A DNA stretch of 8,824 nucleotides from Frankia sp. (GCA_019689615.1 JADGHD010000171.1:1-8824), one strand, 5' to 3'. Shown: positions 1 through 6,285, numbered from the stretch's first letter. Notes: generated by a model not told the origin, from the sequence alone. Numbers and translations: made by a program.

Positions 1-799
1 CGGCCGCGCGGCTGTGCTGGCCGGGCGCGCCCGGGCGGCTCTCCTCTGCGGGTGCGCCCGGGCGCAGGACCAGCTCGGTCAGCTGGTGCAGCCAGCCGGC
101 GACGTAGCGGTCCGCGTCAGCGGCGGCGTGGGCGGGCACGTTGGCTGTGGTCATCCCGATCGAGCGGAACAGCCGCCAGCCGAGGGCGACGACCTGCAGG
201 AACGCGGCCAGGATCCGGGCCTCCTCCGCCGGCATCGGCCGGCCGTTCGCCGCTGCCTCCTGCTGGATGATCGAGACGATGCGCTCCTGCGCGGGCGACG
301 GGCCGAACACGTCGGCGGAATAGCCGCCCTCCAGCGCCGCCCATCCCATGATCCGGCCGATGCTGTCGTCCGGTACCGCCAGGAACAGGTCGATGACGTC
401 GCCGAGCGCGTCGATGCCCTCGAACCTGGTGGCCGAGCGGGCGGCGACCCGCTGGTAGACCGCGTGCAGCAGCTCCTCGCGGGTGCCCAGGTACTGGTAG
501 ACGAGGCCGAAGTTCACCCTGGCCTCGTCGGCGATCTCCCGCAGGCGCACGTTCGCCGGGCCCTGTCTGGCGATCAGCCGCTGGGCCGCGTCCAGCAGCG
601 CCTCGCGCACCTCCTGCCGGCCGCGCGGCCGGCGGCCCGTCCGCTCTCGCCGGCCGGCGGCCGCGCCAGCGGACGAGCCCGCGCGCGACCTGGCCCTCGG
701 GCCGGCGGGCGCGGCCGCGGCGGACGCTGAGGCGGCGTCATCGCGCGGTAGCGTGCCGCCCCCTTCGCGCGGTAGCACGCTGTCGCCAGGAGATCCCAC
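1..799 (-). CDS. TetR/AcrR-family transcriptional regulator (3' end outside window)
   Basis: DNA-binding repressor of the TetR type, probably controlling the divergent gene series. The frame is open from about 877 to the left edge with no stop, so the C-terminus is missing. With GTG at 799 as start, residues 64-80 form the first helix (VREALLDAAQRLIA), and the helix-turn-helix follows at about 85-108 (LREIADEA..NFGLVYQYLGTREEL), which is a clear TetR signature. The rest is an alpha-helical ligand domain (GWAALEGGY, AFLQVVALGWRLF) and a proline/alanine-rich tail. The N-terminal 60 residues are Ala/Arg/Pro-rich and probably disordered. The start is uncertain. GTG 799 lies 7 bases after a possible -10 (TACGAT) and would be leaderless; GTG 778 is also in frame; GTG 610 would remove the extension but has AGGAG directly touching it. 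ATG 741 is out of frame. No Shine-Dalgarno is visible for 799 or 778. Family assignment is firm; the ligand is unknown. Confidence 0.88.
   Translation of the reverse strand, partial: MGSPGDSVLPREGGGTLPRDDAASASAAAAPAGPRARSRAGSSAGAAAGRRERTGRRPRGRQEVREALLDAAQRLIARQGPANVRLREIADEARVNFGLVYQYLGTREELLHAVYQRVAARSATRFEGIDALGDVIDLFLAVPDDSIGRIMGWAALEGGYSADVFGPSPAQERIVSIIQQEAAANGRPMPAEEARILAAFLQVVALGWRLFRSIGMTTANVPAHAAADADRYVAGWLHQLTELVLRPGAPAEESRPGAPGQHSRAA
741..781. repeat. short direct repeat with overlapping inverted repeat
   Basis: TCGCGCGGTAGC occurs at 741-752 and again at 765-776, a 24-base period. Overlapping it, AGCGTGC (750-756) and GCACGCT (775-781) form an inverted repeat with an 18-base spacer. 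If the TetR gene starts at 799 or 778, most of this lies inside its coding sequence, where the two copies encode Leu-Pro-Arg-Glu and Leu-Pro-Arg-Asp. It could be a second regulator site or chance in a GC-rich disordered tail. Confidence 0.5.
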
Positions 800-806
800 G
801 CCGTGA

Positions 807-835
807 ATCGTACGGTGTCGCCGGCAGCGTCTCCG
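807..835 (-). promoter_or_regulatory. candidate promoter for the TetR gene
   Basis: Read on the minus strand, TACGAT (812 to 807) matches the actinobacterial -10 pattern TANNNT. A weak -35-like CGGAGA lies 17 bases upstream (835 to 830). Transcription would begin about 7 bases on, at or next to the GTG at 799, which fits a leaderless mRNA and would explain the lack of a ribosome binding site. The -35 match is poor, so this is only a candidate. Confidence 0.3.
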
Positions 836-862
836 AAGCCGCGGGCGCCCGAAAGGCGACGG

Positions 863-892
863 TTGCGCCCGAACTAGTCAGATGGCTAAGGT
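863..892 (+). promoter_or_regulatory. candidate promoter for the aldehyde dehydrogenase operon
   Basis: TTGCGC (863-868) and TAAGGT (887-892) are spaced by 18 bases. The second fits TANNNT and the first keeps the TTG of a -35 box. This is also one of the few AT-richer patches of the region (AACTAGTCAGATGGCTAAG). It would start RNA near 899 and leave a leader of about 90 bases before the GTG at 992. The match is weak and is supported mainly by position between the divergent genes. Confidence 0.33.
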
Positions 893-909
893 CGTGTGAC
901 CAGAACCAC

Positions 910-924
910 GGCGACCATGTCGCC
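910..924. promoter_or_regulatory. inverted repeat, candidate TetR operator
   Basis: GGCGAC-CAT-GTCGCC is a perfect inverted repeat with 6-base arms and a 3-base centre. It lies between the candidate promoter and the preferred start of the aldehyde dehydrogenase gene, where a repressor would block transcription. Lone copies of the half site occur nearby: GTCGCC at 782-787 and 817-822, and GGCGAC at 855-860. TetR operators are usually imperfect palindromes of about 15 or more bases in such divergent regions. No binding evidence can be had from sequence alone. Confidence 0.4.
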
Positions 925-981
925 TGCCGCTCGCACCCGAGCGGGCCGGCGGCACGCGCGTCCACGATCGGAACTACAGCC

Positions 982-985
982 GGAG
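982..985 (+). promoter_or_regulatory. ribosome binding site deciding the aldehyde dehydrogenase start
   Basis: GGAG with a 6-base spacer before GTG 992. Neither earlier in-frame start (GTG 896, ATG 917) has a comparable site, and the residues they would add are Arg/Ala/Thr-rich and unlike the family. Confidence 0.55.
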
Positions 986-991
986 CGAACC

Positions 992-2473
992 GTGGCCGAC
1001 CACCTGACCTTTGACCGCCTGTATCTCGACGGTGCCGCCGTCGTCGGCGAGGGCGAGCCCCTCGAGGTCGAGGACCCGGCGCGCGCCGAGCCGTTCACCA
1101 GCGTCCCGACCTCCTCCCCCGCCCAGGTCGAGCAGGCGGTGGCCGCGGCCAGGCTGGCGTTCGACACCGGCCCGTGGAGCCGCACGCCGGTGCGCGAGCG
1201 GGTCGACGCGCTGCTGCGGCTGGCCGAGCGGCTGCGGGCGTGGCGGGACGAACTGATCGAGACCGCGATCCGCGAGACCGGCTCGACCGCGCTGGTCGCC
1301 CAGTGGGCCCAGGTCGACATGGCGCTCGACCAGGCCAGGGCGCTGCCCGAGCTGTTCGCGACGCTGCCCGAGTGGGAGCACAACGAGCTGCCGCTGGCCG
1401 ACAGCCTCGACCCGTCCGGCCGGGACGTGCTGCTCAGCATCCGCCGCTACGAGCCGTGCGGGGTGGTCGCGGCGATCACGCCGTACAACTTCCCGCTGCA
1501 GACCAACGTGTGGAAGGTCTTCTCGGCGCTGGCCGCCGGCTGCTCGGTGGTGCTGCGGCCGAGCCCGCTGACCCCGATCACCGCGCTCGCGCTCGGGGCC
1601 GCGGCGCTGGAGGTGGGGCTGCCGCCCGGCGTGCTGAACATCGTCGTCGAGCACGGGGCGGACGGCGCGAAGCTGCTGTCCAGCGACCCGCGGGTGGACT
1701 GCGTGTCGTTCACCGGCTCGACCGCGGTCGGCCGGCAGATCGCGGCCCAGGCGGCGCCGACGGTCAAGCGGGTGCTGCTGGAGCTCGGCGGCAAGTCGGT
1801 GCAGCTCTACCTGCCGGACGCGCTCGGCGGCCTGGAGGCCGGGGTCTCCACGGTGTTCGGGTCACTGTCCGGGCAGGGCTGCGCGCTGCAGACCCGGGTG
1901 CTCGTCCCGCAGGAGAGCTTCTCGCAGGCCGTCGACCGCCTGGCCGCGCTCGCGAGGTCGCTGCCGGTCGGCGACCCGCGCGACCCGAAGACCGTCGTCG
2001 GCCCGGTCATCTCGGCCGCGCAGCGGGACCGGATCGAGTCGCTGATCGCGGCCGGCGCGGCGGCCGGCGGGAAGATCGTCGCGGGTGGCGGCCGGCCGGC
2101 GCACCTCGAGGTCGGCTACTACGTCGAGCCGACCGTCATCGCGATCGACGACAACCGCAACCCGGTCGCCCAGCAGGAGGTCTTCGGGCCGGTGGTGACC
2201 GTCCAGGGCTACCACGACCCCGACCACGCCATCGAGATCACCAACGACACGGAATACGGCCTGTCCGGCGGGGTCTACACCGCCGACCTGCGGCTCGGCC
2301 TGGAGCTGGCCGGGCGGATCCGATCCGGCACGGTCCAGGTCAACCGGGGCGCGGCGAACGCCTACACCCCGATGGGCGGGATGAAACAGAGCGGGATCGG
2401 CCGGGAGCGCGGCGTCGCCGGGTTCCGCGAGTACCAGGAGATCAAGCACGTGGTCGCGGCGGCCGCCCGCTGA
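992..2473 (+). CDS. NAD(P)+-dependent aldehyde dehydrogenase
   Basis: Cytosolic enzyme oxidising an aldehyde to a carboxylic acid with NAD(P)+. From GTG 992 it is 493 residues, the usual length of the family; GTG 896 would give 525 with an atypical Arg-rich head. The full catalytic set is visible: Asn166 in TPYNFPLQ, the cofactor-binding FTGSTAVG at 240-247, general base Glu264 in LELGGKS, nucleophile Cys297 in SGQGCALQTR, and EVFGP at 396-400. The C-terminus has the expected GGMKQSGIGRE segment, which helps form the substrate tunnel and dimer contacts. It is the first gene downstream of the divergent regulatory region. A ferredoxin and P450 follow after 93 bases, which suggests it takes an aldehyde derived from a P450-made alcohol. 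That role is inference, and the substrate cannot be named from the sequence. The family also contains betaine-aldehyde and semialdehyde dehydrogenases. Confidence 0.95.
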   Translation: MADHLTFDRLYLDGAAVVGEGEPLEVEDPARAEPFTSVPTSSPAQVEQAVAAARLAFDTGPWSRTPVRERVDALLRLAERLRAWRDELIETAIRETGSTALVAQWAQVDMALDQARALPELFATLPEWEHNELPLADSLDPSGRDVLLSIRRYEPCGVVAAITPYNFPLQTNVWKVFSALAAGCSVVLRPSPLTPITALALGAAALEVGLPPGVLNIVVEHGADGAKLLSSDPRVDCVSFTGSTAVGRQIAAQAAPTVKRVLLELGGKSVQLYLPDALGGLEAGVSTVFGSLSGQGCALQTRVLVPQESFSQAVDRLAALARSLPVGDPRDPKTVVGPVISAAQRDRIESLIAAGAAAGGKIVAGGGRPAHLEVGYYVEPTVIAIDDNRNPVAQQEVFGPVVTVQGYHDPDHAIEITNDTEYGLSGGVYTADLRLGLELAGRIRSGTVQVNRGAANAYTPMGGMKQSGIGRERGVAGFREYQEIKHVVAAAAR

Positions 2474-2566
2474 CCCGCGCCGCGCCGACCAGCGGACCGC
2501 GAGCCAGCGGACCGCCCGCCGGCAGGCCGTCAGAACCAGCACAGCAGTCAGCCACCAGGAGGCAGG
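2474..2566. repeat. gap between aldehyde dehydrogenase and ferredoxin with a 12-base tandem-like repeat
   Basis: CCAGCGGACCGC occurs at 2489-2500 and 2504-2515, a 15-base period. No clear hairpin followed by a T-tract is seen, so read-through from the aldehyde dehydrogenase gene is plausible. The strong AGGAGG at 2557-2562 serves the ferredoxin gene. Confidence 0.5.
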
Positions 2567-2818
2567 GTGTCGGAGATCGAACGCGGCGGCGTCACCTTCC
2601 GCGTCGACCGCGAGGCGTGCACCGGCTCCGGGTCCTGCGTGTTCCACGCCCCGGAGACCTTCGACCAGGACGACGAGCTGAAGGTGGTCGTCCTCGACGA
2701 GGGCGGTGACCCGGCGTCGGCCGTCACCGCCGCCGTGGAGTCCTGCCCGTCCGGGGCGCTCCGGCTCGCCAGCGCCGCGCCGGCCGCGCGGCCGAACACA
2801 CAGGGAGAGGCCAGATGA
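2567..2818 (+). CDS. small ferredoxin, [3Fe-4S] or [4Fe-4S] type, P450 partner
   Basis: Electron carrier of 83 residues, expected to pass electrons from an NAD(P)H ferredoxin reductase to the P450 two genes downstream. Cluster ligands are visible as Cys18-x5-Cys24 and Cys60-Pro61. The position that holds the extra cysteine in [4Fe-4S] ferredoxins is Ser21 (CTGSGSC). Actinobacterial P450 ferredoxins with a non-cysteine residue here generally carry a [3Fe-4S] cluster. The following HAPETFDQDDE and AVESCPSGAL segments match the family closely. GTG 2567 is preceded by AGGAGG at 2557-2562. The stop overlaps the next gene's start (ATGA at 2815-2818), so the two are likely translationally coupled. 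The last 15 or so residues are Ala/Pro-rich and probably disordered. No reductase gene is in the window, so electrons must come from one encoded elsewhere. Confidence 0.92.
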   Translation: MSEIERGGVTFRVDREACTGSGSCVFHAPETFDQDDELKVVVLDEGGDPASAVTAAVESCPSGALRLASAAPAARPNTQGEAR

Positions 2819-3279
2819 CAACCGAGCAGCCGGCGGCGACGTCGAGCTACCAGGCGCCAAACCTCACGCTGATCGGCGAGGGGCACGTCCGCCGCTACCT
2901 GGAGACCAACGGCGAGGTCGGCCACATCTGGAACGGGGTCACCTGCCTGCTGCTGTGGACGACCGGCCGCAGGAGCGGGCAGCGCCGGGTCACGCCGCTG
3001 ATCTACTGCCGGGACGACCAGAGCGACAACCTCGTGATCATCGCATCCTACGGCGGGGCGCCCAACCACCCGGCCTGGTACCTGAACCTGACCGCCGACC
3101 CGCAGGTCGAGGTGCAGGTGGCCGCCGACCGGTTCCCGGCGACCGCGCGCACCGCGGTGGGCGAGGAGCGCACCCGGCTGTGGGAGCTGATGGCCCGGCA
3201 GTGGCCCAACTACAACGAGTACACCCGGCGCACGACGCGGGAGATCCCCGTCGTCGTGCTGGAACCGAACCGCGGCTGA
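2815..3279 (+). CDS. deazaflavin (F420)-type oxidoreductase, FDOR/Ddn family
   Basis: A 154-residue member of the nitroreductase/deazaflavin-dependent oxidoreductase family, a split beta-barrel fold whose best known member is mycobacterial Ddn. Family marks are the cofactor-site segment TTGRRSGQRRVTPLIY (49-64) and SYGGAPNHPAWYLNL (78-92), followed by the DPQVEVQV strand. Characterised relatives use reduced coenzyme F420 to transfer hydride to enones, quinones or nitro compounds, though some family members bind other cofactors or none proven. ATG 2815 overlaps the ferredoxin stop and is preceded by AGGGAGAGG. The P450 follows after 19 bases. In this setting a reduction of a C=C bond in an oxidised intermediate is a reasonable guess, as is protection from a quinone by-product. 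The family call is firm; the reaction is not known. Confidence 0.9.
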   Translation: MTTEQPAATSSYQAPNLTLIGEGHVRRYLETNGEVGHIWNGVTCLLLWTTGRRSGQRRVTPLIYCRDDQSDNLVIIASYGGAPNHPAWYLNLTADPQVEVQVAADRFPATARTAVGEERTRLWELMARQWPNYNEYTRRTTREIPVVVLEPNRG

Positions 3280-3298
3280 CGGGGAGGCAGGGCAGCAG

Positions 3299-4555
3299 AT
3301 GACCGAGACGTTGGCGCTCGACCCGCAGCGCATCCGGGAGCTCTTCGACCTGCGCGGCGAGCACTTCGTGACCCGCGGCGGCGCGTTCGACGAGGACCCC
3401 TACCCGGCGTTCCACCGGCTGCGCGAGACCGGCCCGGTGCACGAGGGGATCGTCGGCCCGCTGGTCGGCTACCACGGCGAGGCCTTCTTCCAGGGCCTGC
3501 CCTACCCGGACCGGCCGCACTTCTCCGTCTTCGACTACGCCACCTGCCAGGAGGTGCTGCGCGACCCGGAGACGTTCAGCTCGGTCCCGCCGCCGGACAG
3601 CCCCGAGGCCGCGATGGCGAAGTCGGTGATGCTCTACATGGACGGCGAGCAGCACCGCCGCTACCGGGCGCTGGTCCAGTCGTCGTTCGTCCCGAAGCGC
3701 GGCCGCTGGTGGATCGACCGGTGGATCCAGGGCACGGTGGACGCGCTGCTCGACGCCATCGAGCCGAACGGCCGGGCCGACCTCAACGTCGACTACTTCG
3801 CGGCGATCCCACTGCTCACCATCTGCGGCAGCTTCGGCGTCAGCGTGGCCGACGCGCTGCGGATCCGCGAGGCGGCGGTCTCCGACGGCCAGGGCCTGGG
3901 CGTGTTCTCCGAGATCGTCATGCCGATCGTCGAGGCCCGCCGGCGCGAGCCGCAGGACGACCTGATCAGCGTCCTGGTCCAGGCGCAGATCACCGACGAG
4001 GAGACCGGCGAGCGGCACGCCCTGGCCGACGCCGACGTGCTCGGGTTCTCCTTCCTGCTGCTGACCGCCGGCTCCGGCACCACCTGGAAGCAGCTCGGCA
4101 TCACCACGTACGCGCTGCTGACCCACCCGCACTGGCTGGCGGCGGTCCGGTCCGACCGGTCGCTGCTGCGGGGCGCGGTCGAGGAGTCGCTGCGCTGGAT
4201 GCCGACCGACCCGATGTTCGCCCGGCACGTCAAGCGGGACGCCACGCTGCACGGGGTGCGGATCCCCGAGGGCTCGGTGATCCACCTGTGCTTCGCCGCG
4301 GCCAACCGGGACCCGGCCCGCTGGGAGCGGCCGGACGAGTTCGACCCGACCCGTCCGCCGAGCACCCACCTCGGCTTCGGCGGCGGCCCGCACATCTGCC
4401 TCGGCATGCACGTGGCCCGGGCCGAGATCCAGACCGCCATCTCGGCGCTGCTCGACCGGCTGCCGAACCTGCGGCTCGACCCGGACGCCGAGCCGCCGCG
4501 GATCACCGGCATGTACGAGCGCGGCCCGACGTCGATCCCAGTGGTCTGGGGATGA
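3299..4555 (+). CDS. cytochrome P450, bacterial class I
   Basis: Soluble heme monooxygenase of 418 residues, the normal length for a bacterial P450. The heme-binding loop is FGGGPHICLG with the thiolate ligand Cys367. The K-helix ExxR is Glu296-Ser-Leu-Arg299. The I-helix reads AGSGTT at 257-262, so the conserved Thr is kept but the acidic residue usually before it is Gly260. That acid-alcohol pair normally helps deliver protons to the iron-bound oxygen, so proton relay here may use another residue or water. The C-helix region contains MDGEQHRRYRALVQ, as expected. ATG 3299 follows GGGGAGG at 3281-3287. The stop overlaps the next start as ATGA. With the ferredoxin two genes upstream it forms a likely redox pair. 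The substrate and CYP family number cannot be assigned by eye. The residues HFVTRGG and YPDRPHFS resemble a group of mycobacterial and Frankia P450s (recall, not verified). Confidence 0.95.
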   Translation: MTETLALDPQRIRELFDLRGEHFVTRGGAFDEDPYPAFHRLRETGPVHEGIVGPLVGYHGEAFFQGLPYPDRPHFSVFDYATCQEVLRDPETFSSVPPPDSPEAAMAKSVMLYMDGEQHRRYRALVQSSFVPKRGRWWIDRWIQGTVDALLDAIEPNGRADLNVDYFAAIPLLTICGSFGVSVADALRIREAAVSDGQGLGVFSEIVMPIVEARRREPQDDLISVLVQAQITDEETGERHALADADVLGFSFLLLTAGSGTTWKQLGITTYALLTHPHWLAAVRSDRSLLRGAVEESLRWMPTDPMFARHVKRDATLHGVRIPEGSVIHLCFAAANRDPARWERPDEFDPTRPPSTHLGFGGGPHICLGMHVARAEIQTAISALLDRLPNLRLDPDAEPPRITGMYERGPTSIPVVWG

Positions 4556-5034
4556 CCGACCCGCGGACGCTGGTCGTCGAGCCGTTCGAGCGGGTCGCGC
4601 CGCCGCTGACCGAGCGCACGCAGGCCTTCTGGACCTCCGGCGCCGACGGGAGGCTGCGGATCGCCCGCTGCCAGCGGTGTCGTCGCTACCTGCACCCGCC
4701 GCGGCCGGTCTGCCCGGCCTGCCGCGGCGGGGCCGTGGCCTTCGAGCCGGTGTCCGGTCGCGGGACGGTGTGGTCATGGACGGTGAACCGGTACGGCTGG
4801 GTCCCGTCCATGCCACCGCCGTACGTCGTCGCGCAGGTGGAGCTCGCCGAGCAGCCCGGCCTGCTGCTGTTCACCAACGTCATCGACTGCCCGCCGCAGC
4901 GGCTGCGGGTCGGGCTCCCGGTCGAGGTCTGCTTCGCCAGGGCCGGGGAGGCGTACATCCCGCTGTTTCGGCCGGTGCCCGACGATGGCGAAGCGGCGGC
5001 GGCCGACGGGGAGGCCGGCGATGTCCAGGGCTGA
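4552..5034 (+). CDS. DUF35 zinc-ribbon/OB-fold protein, likely partner of the thiolase-like protein
   Basis: A 160-residue protein with an N-terminal rubredoxin-like zinc ribbon (Cys40-x2-Cys43 and Cys54-x2-Cys57, in RCQRC and VCPAC) followed by an OB-fold (SGRGTVWSWTVNRYGW, PPYVVAQVELAEQPGLLLF). This is the DUF35 arrangement. DUF35 proteins bind acyl-CoA and form complexes with thiolase-superfamily enzymes; the best studied case is the DUF35 domain of ChsH2 with the aldolase Ltp2 in steroid side-chain degradation. Here the domain stands alone, without a MaoC hydratase domain. The start at 4552 overlaps the P450 stop (ATGA); the longer open frame upstream runs antisense-free through the P450 gene and is a shadow. 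The last 14 bases overlap the thiolase gene, which suggests coupled production of two subunits of one complex. The C-terminal 15 residues are acidic and Ala-rich. Confidence 0.9.
   Translation: MTDPRTLVVEPFERVAPPLTERTQAFWTSGADGRLRIARCQRCRRYLHPPRPVCPACRGGAVAFEPVSGRGTVWSWTVNRYGWVPSMPPPYVVAQVELAEQPGLLLFTNVIDCPPQRLRVGLPVEVCFARAGEAYIPLFRPVPDDGEAAAADGEAGDVQG
5008..5014 (+). promoter_or_regulatory. ribosome binding site deciding the thiolase-like start
   Basis: GGGGAGG lies 6 bases before ATG 5021, inside the end of the DUF35 gene. An in-frame ATG at 4985 has no such site and would add a 12-residue basic stretch ahead of the usual MSRAESAAVITGVG opening, so 5021 is preferred. Confidence 0.75.
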
Positions 5035-6175
5035 GAGCGCCGCGGTCATCACCGGGGTCGGCCGCTCGCGGGTCGGCCGCCGGCTCGGAGCCGACCCGTG
5101 GGTGCTGACCGCCGAGGCGGCGCTCGCGGCGATCGCCGACGCCGGCCTCTCCCCGGACGACGTCGACGGGGTGTCCACCTACCCGGGCGCGTTCTGGAGC
5201 ACCCCGGGGATCACCGGCGCCGGCGTCGACGACGTGCGCGCGCTGCTCGGCCTGCGCACCCGCTGGCACTGCGGCGGCGGTGAGCTGGCCGGCCAGCTCG
5301 GGGCAATGGTCAACGCGGTGCTGGCGGTCGCCGGGGGGCTCGCGACCCACGTGCTGTGCTTCCGCACGGTGTGGGAGTCGACCGCGCAGCAGGCCTACGG
5401 CGGCCGGGCCGCGACCCTGCTCGACGGCGGCGGCAGCGGCGGGCGGCCGGTCCGGTTCGGCCGGGAGCTCGCCCAGTGGACCACCCCGTTCGGCATCGGC
5501 TACCCGTGCCACGCCGCGCTGGACATGCGCCGGCGCATGGAGCTGGCCGGGGCGACCCGCGAGCAGTTCGCGCAGGTCGCGCTGGTCGCCCGGCGGTACG
5601 CGGCGGCCAACGACGCGGCGGTGTACCGCGAGCCGCTGACGATGGAGCAGTACCTGGACGCCCGGCTGATCTCCGACCCGGTCTGCGTCTACGACTGCGA
5701 CGTGCCGGTCGACGGCTCGGTCGCGTTCGTGGTGTCCCGGGCCGGGCACGCCCCCGACCCGGCGCGGGCGGTCACCTTCGAGGCGATCGGCTCGGCGTCC
5801 GGGTTCGACGAGGCGGCCGCGATGATGTGGGACCGCACCGACCTGAAGCCGGCCGACGTCGACGTGGCGCAGCTCTACGACGGCTTCACGGTGTACGCGC
5901 TGCGCTGGCTGGAGGCGCTGGGCTTCTGCGGCGCCCACGAGGCGACCGACTTCGTCGACGGCGGCACCCGGATCGGCCCGGACGGCGAGCTGCCCATGAA
6001 CACCGGCGGCGGCCAGCTCTCCGGCGGGCGGCTGCACGGCTTCGGCGGCCTGTTGGAGGCCTGCCTGCAGCTACGCGGCGAGGCGGGTGCCCACCAGCTC
6101 CCCGACGTCCCCCGAGTCGCGGTGGTGACCAGCGGCGCGGAGGCGTTCACCTCGGCCCTGCTGCTGTCCCGCTGA
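5021..6175 (+). CDS. thiolase-superfamily protein, lipid-transfer/Ltp2-like (possible acyl-CoA aldolase or thiolase)
   Basis: A 384-residue member of the SCP-x/lipid-transfer branch of the thiolase superfamily, beginning with the typical AAVITGVGRSRVGR. Visible landmarks: Cys84 in RWHCGGGEL, near the position where thiolases carry the nucleophilic cysteine; Tyr286-Asp-Gly-Phe-Thr290, where SCP-x thiolases have HDCF; and NTGGGQLSGGRLHGFGG (327-343) with His339, replacing the GHP motif. The gene overlaps the DUF35 gene by 14 bases, the arrangement expected for an Ltp-DUF35 complex. Characterised relatives of this pair (Ltp2 with DUF35) perform retro-aldol cleavage of a hydroxyacyl-CoA, releasing a short acyl-CoA; other relatives are true thiolases. 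Many Ltp-type proteins, as I recall them, have Tyr at the place of Arg337, so the active site is mixed. The last gene of the tightly packed block. Family is firm, reaction uncertain. Confidence 0.9.
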   Translation: MSRAESAAVITGVGRSRVGRRLGADPWVLTAEAALAAIADAGLSPDDVDGVSTYPGAFWSTPGITGAGVDDVRALLGLRTRWHCGGGELAGQLGAMVNAVLAVAGGLATHVLCFRTVWESTAQQAYGGRAATLLDGGGSGGRPVRFGRELAQWTTPFGIGYPCHAALDMRRRMELAGATREQFAQVALVARRYAAANDAAVYREPLTMEQYLDARLISDPVCVYDCDVPVDGSVAFVVSRAGHAPDPARAVTFEAIGSASGFDEAAAMMWDRTDLKPADVDVAQLYDGFTVYALRWLEALGFCGAHEATDFVDGGTRIGPDGELPMNTGGGQLSGGRLHGFGGLLEACLQLRGEAGAHQLPDVPRVAVVTSGAEAFTSALLLSR

Positions 6176-6285
6176 CCCGCTCCCGACGAGCCCCAACCGA
6201 CCTTTCCTTAGCGCCCGGACGACGCGCGCCCGGCCAGCGGGCCGCCGCCGCCCGACCGCATCCGCACCGTGAAGGAGGAGAGCCG
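6176..6285. other. 110-base gap before the amidohydrolase gene
   Basis: Contains no gene. GCGCCCGG occurs at 6211-6218 and 6226-6233. The stretch CCTTTCCTTAG (6201-6211) is the only AT-richer part. No hairpin with a T-tract and no convincing promoter is seen. The end holds the strong AAGGAGGAG (6272-6280) used by the amidohydrolase gene. Confidence 0.5.

Noticed and set aside
14..730. 238-codon open frame on the plus strand at the left edge
   Set aside because: It is antisense to the TetR regulator, whose minus-strand reading has an unmistakable helix-turn-helix. The plus reading is low-complexity Arg/Gly.
896..991. N-terminal extension of the aldehyde dehydrogenase from GTG 896
   Set aside because: The 32 extra residues are unlike the family and lack a ribosome binding site, and the region holds a palindrome; GTG 992 with GGAG gives a normal-length protein.
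1174..2709. 511-codon plus-strand frame overlapping the aldehyde dehydrogenase
   Set aside because: Arg/Ala/Gly-rich off-frame reading of the same DNA. The other frame carries all aldehyde dehydrogenase catalytic residues.
1862..2860. 332-codon open frame on the minus strand
   Set aside because: Antisense to the aldehyde dehydrogenase and ferredoxin, with no family pattern; a GC-rich shadow.
3038..4816. 592-codon open frame on the minus strand
   Set aside because: Antisense to the FDOR, P450 and DUF35 genes, Arg/Pro-rich, with no motif. The plus-strand genes have clear catalytic residues.
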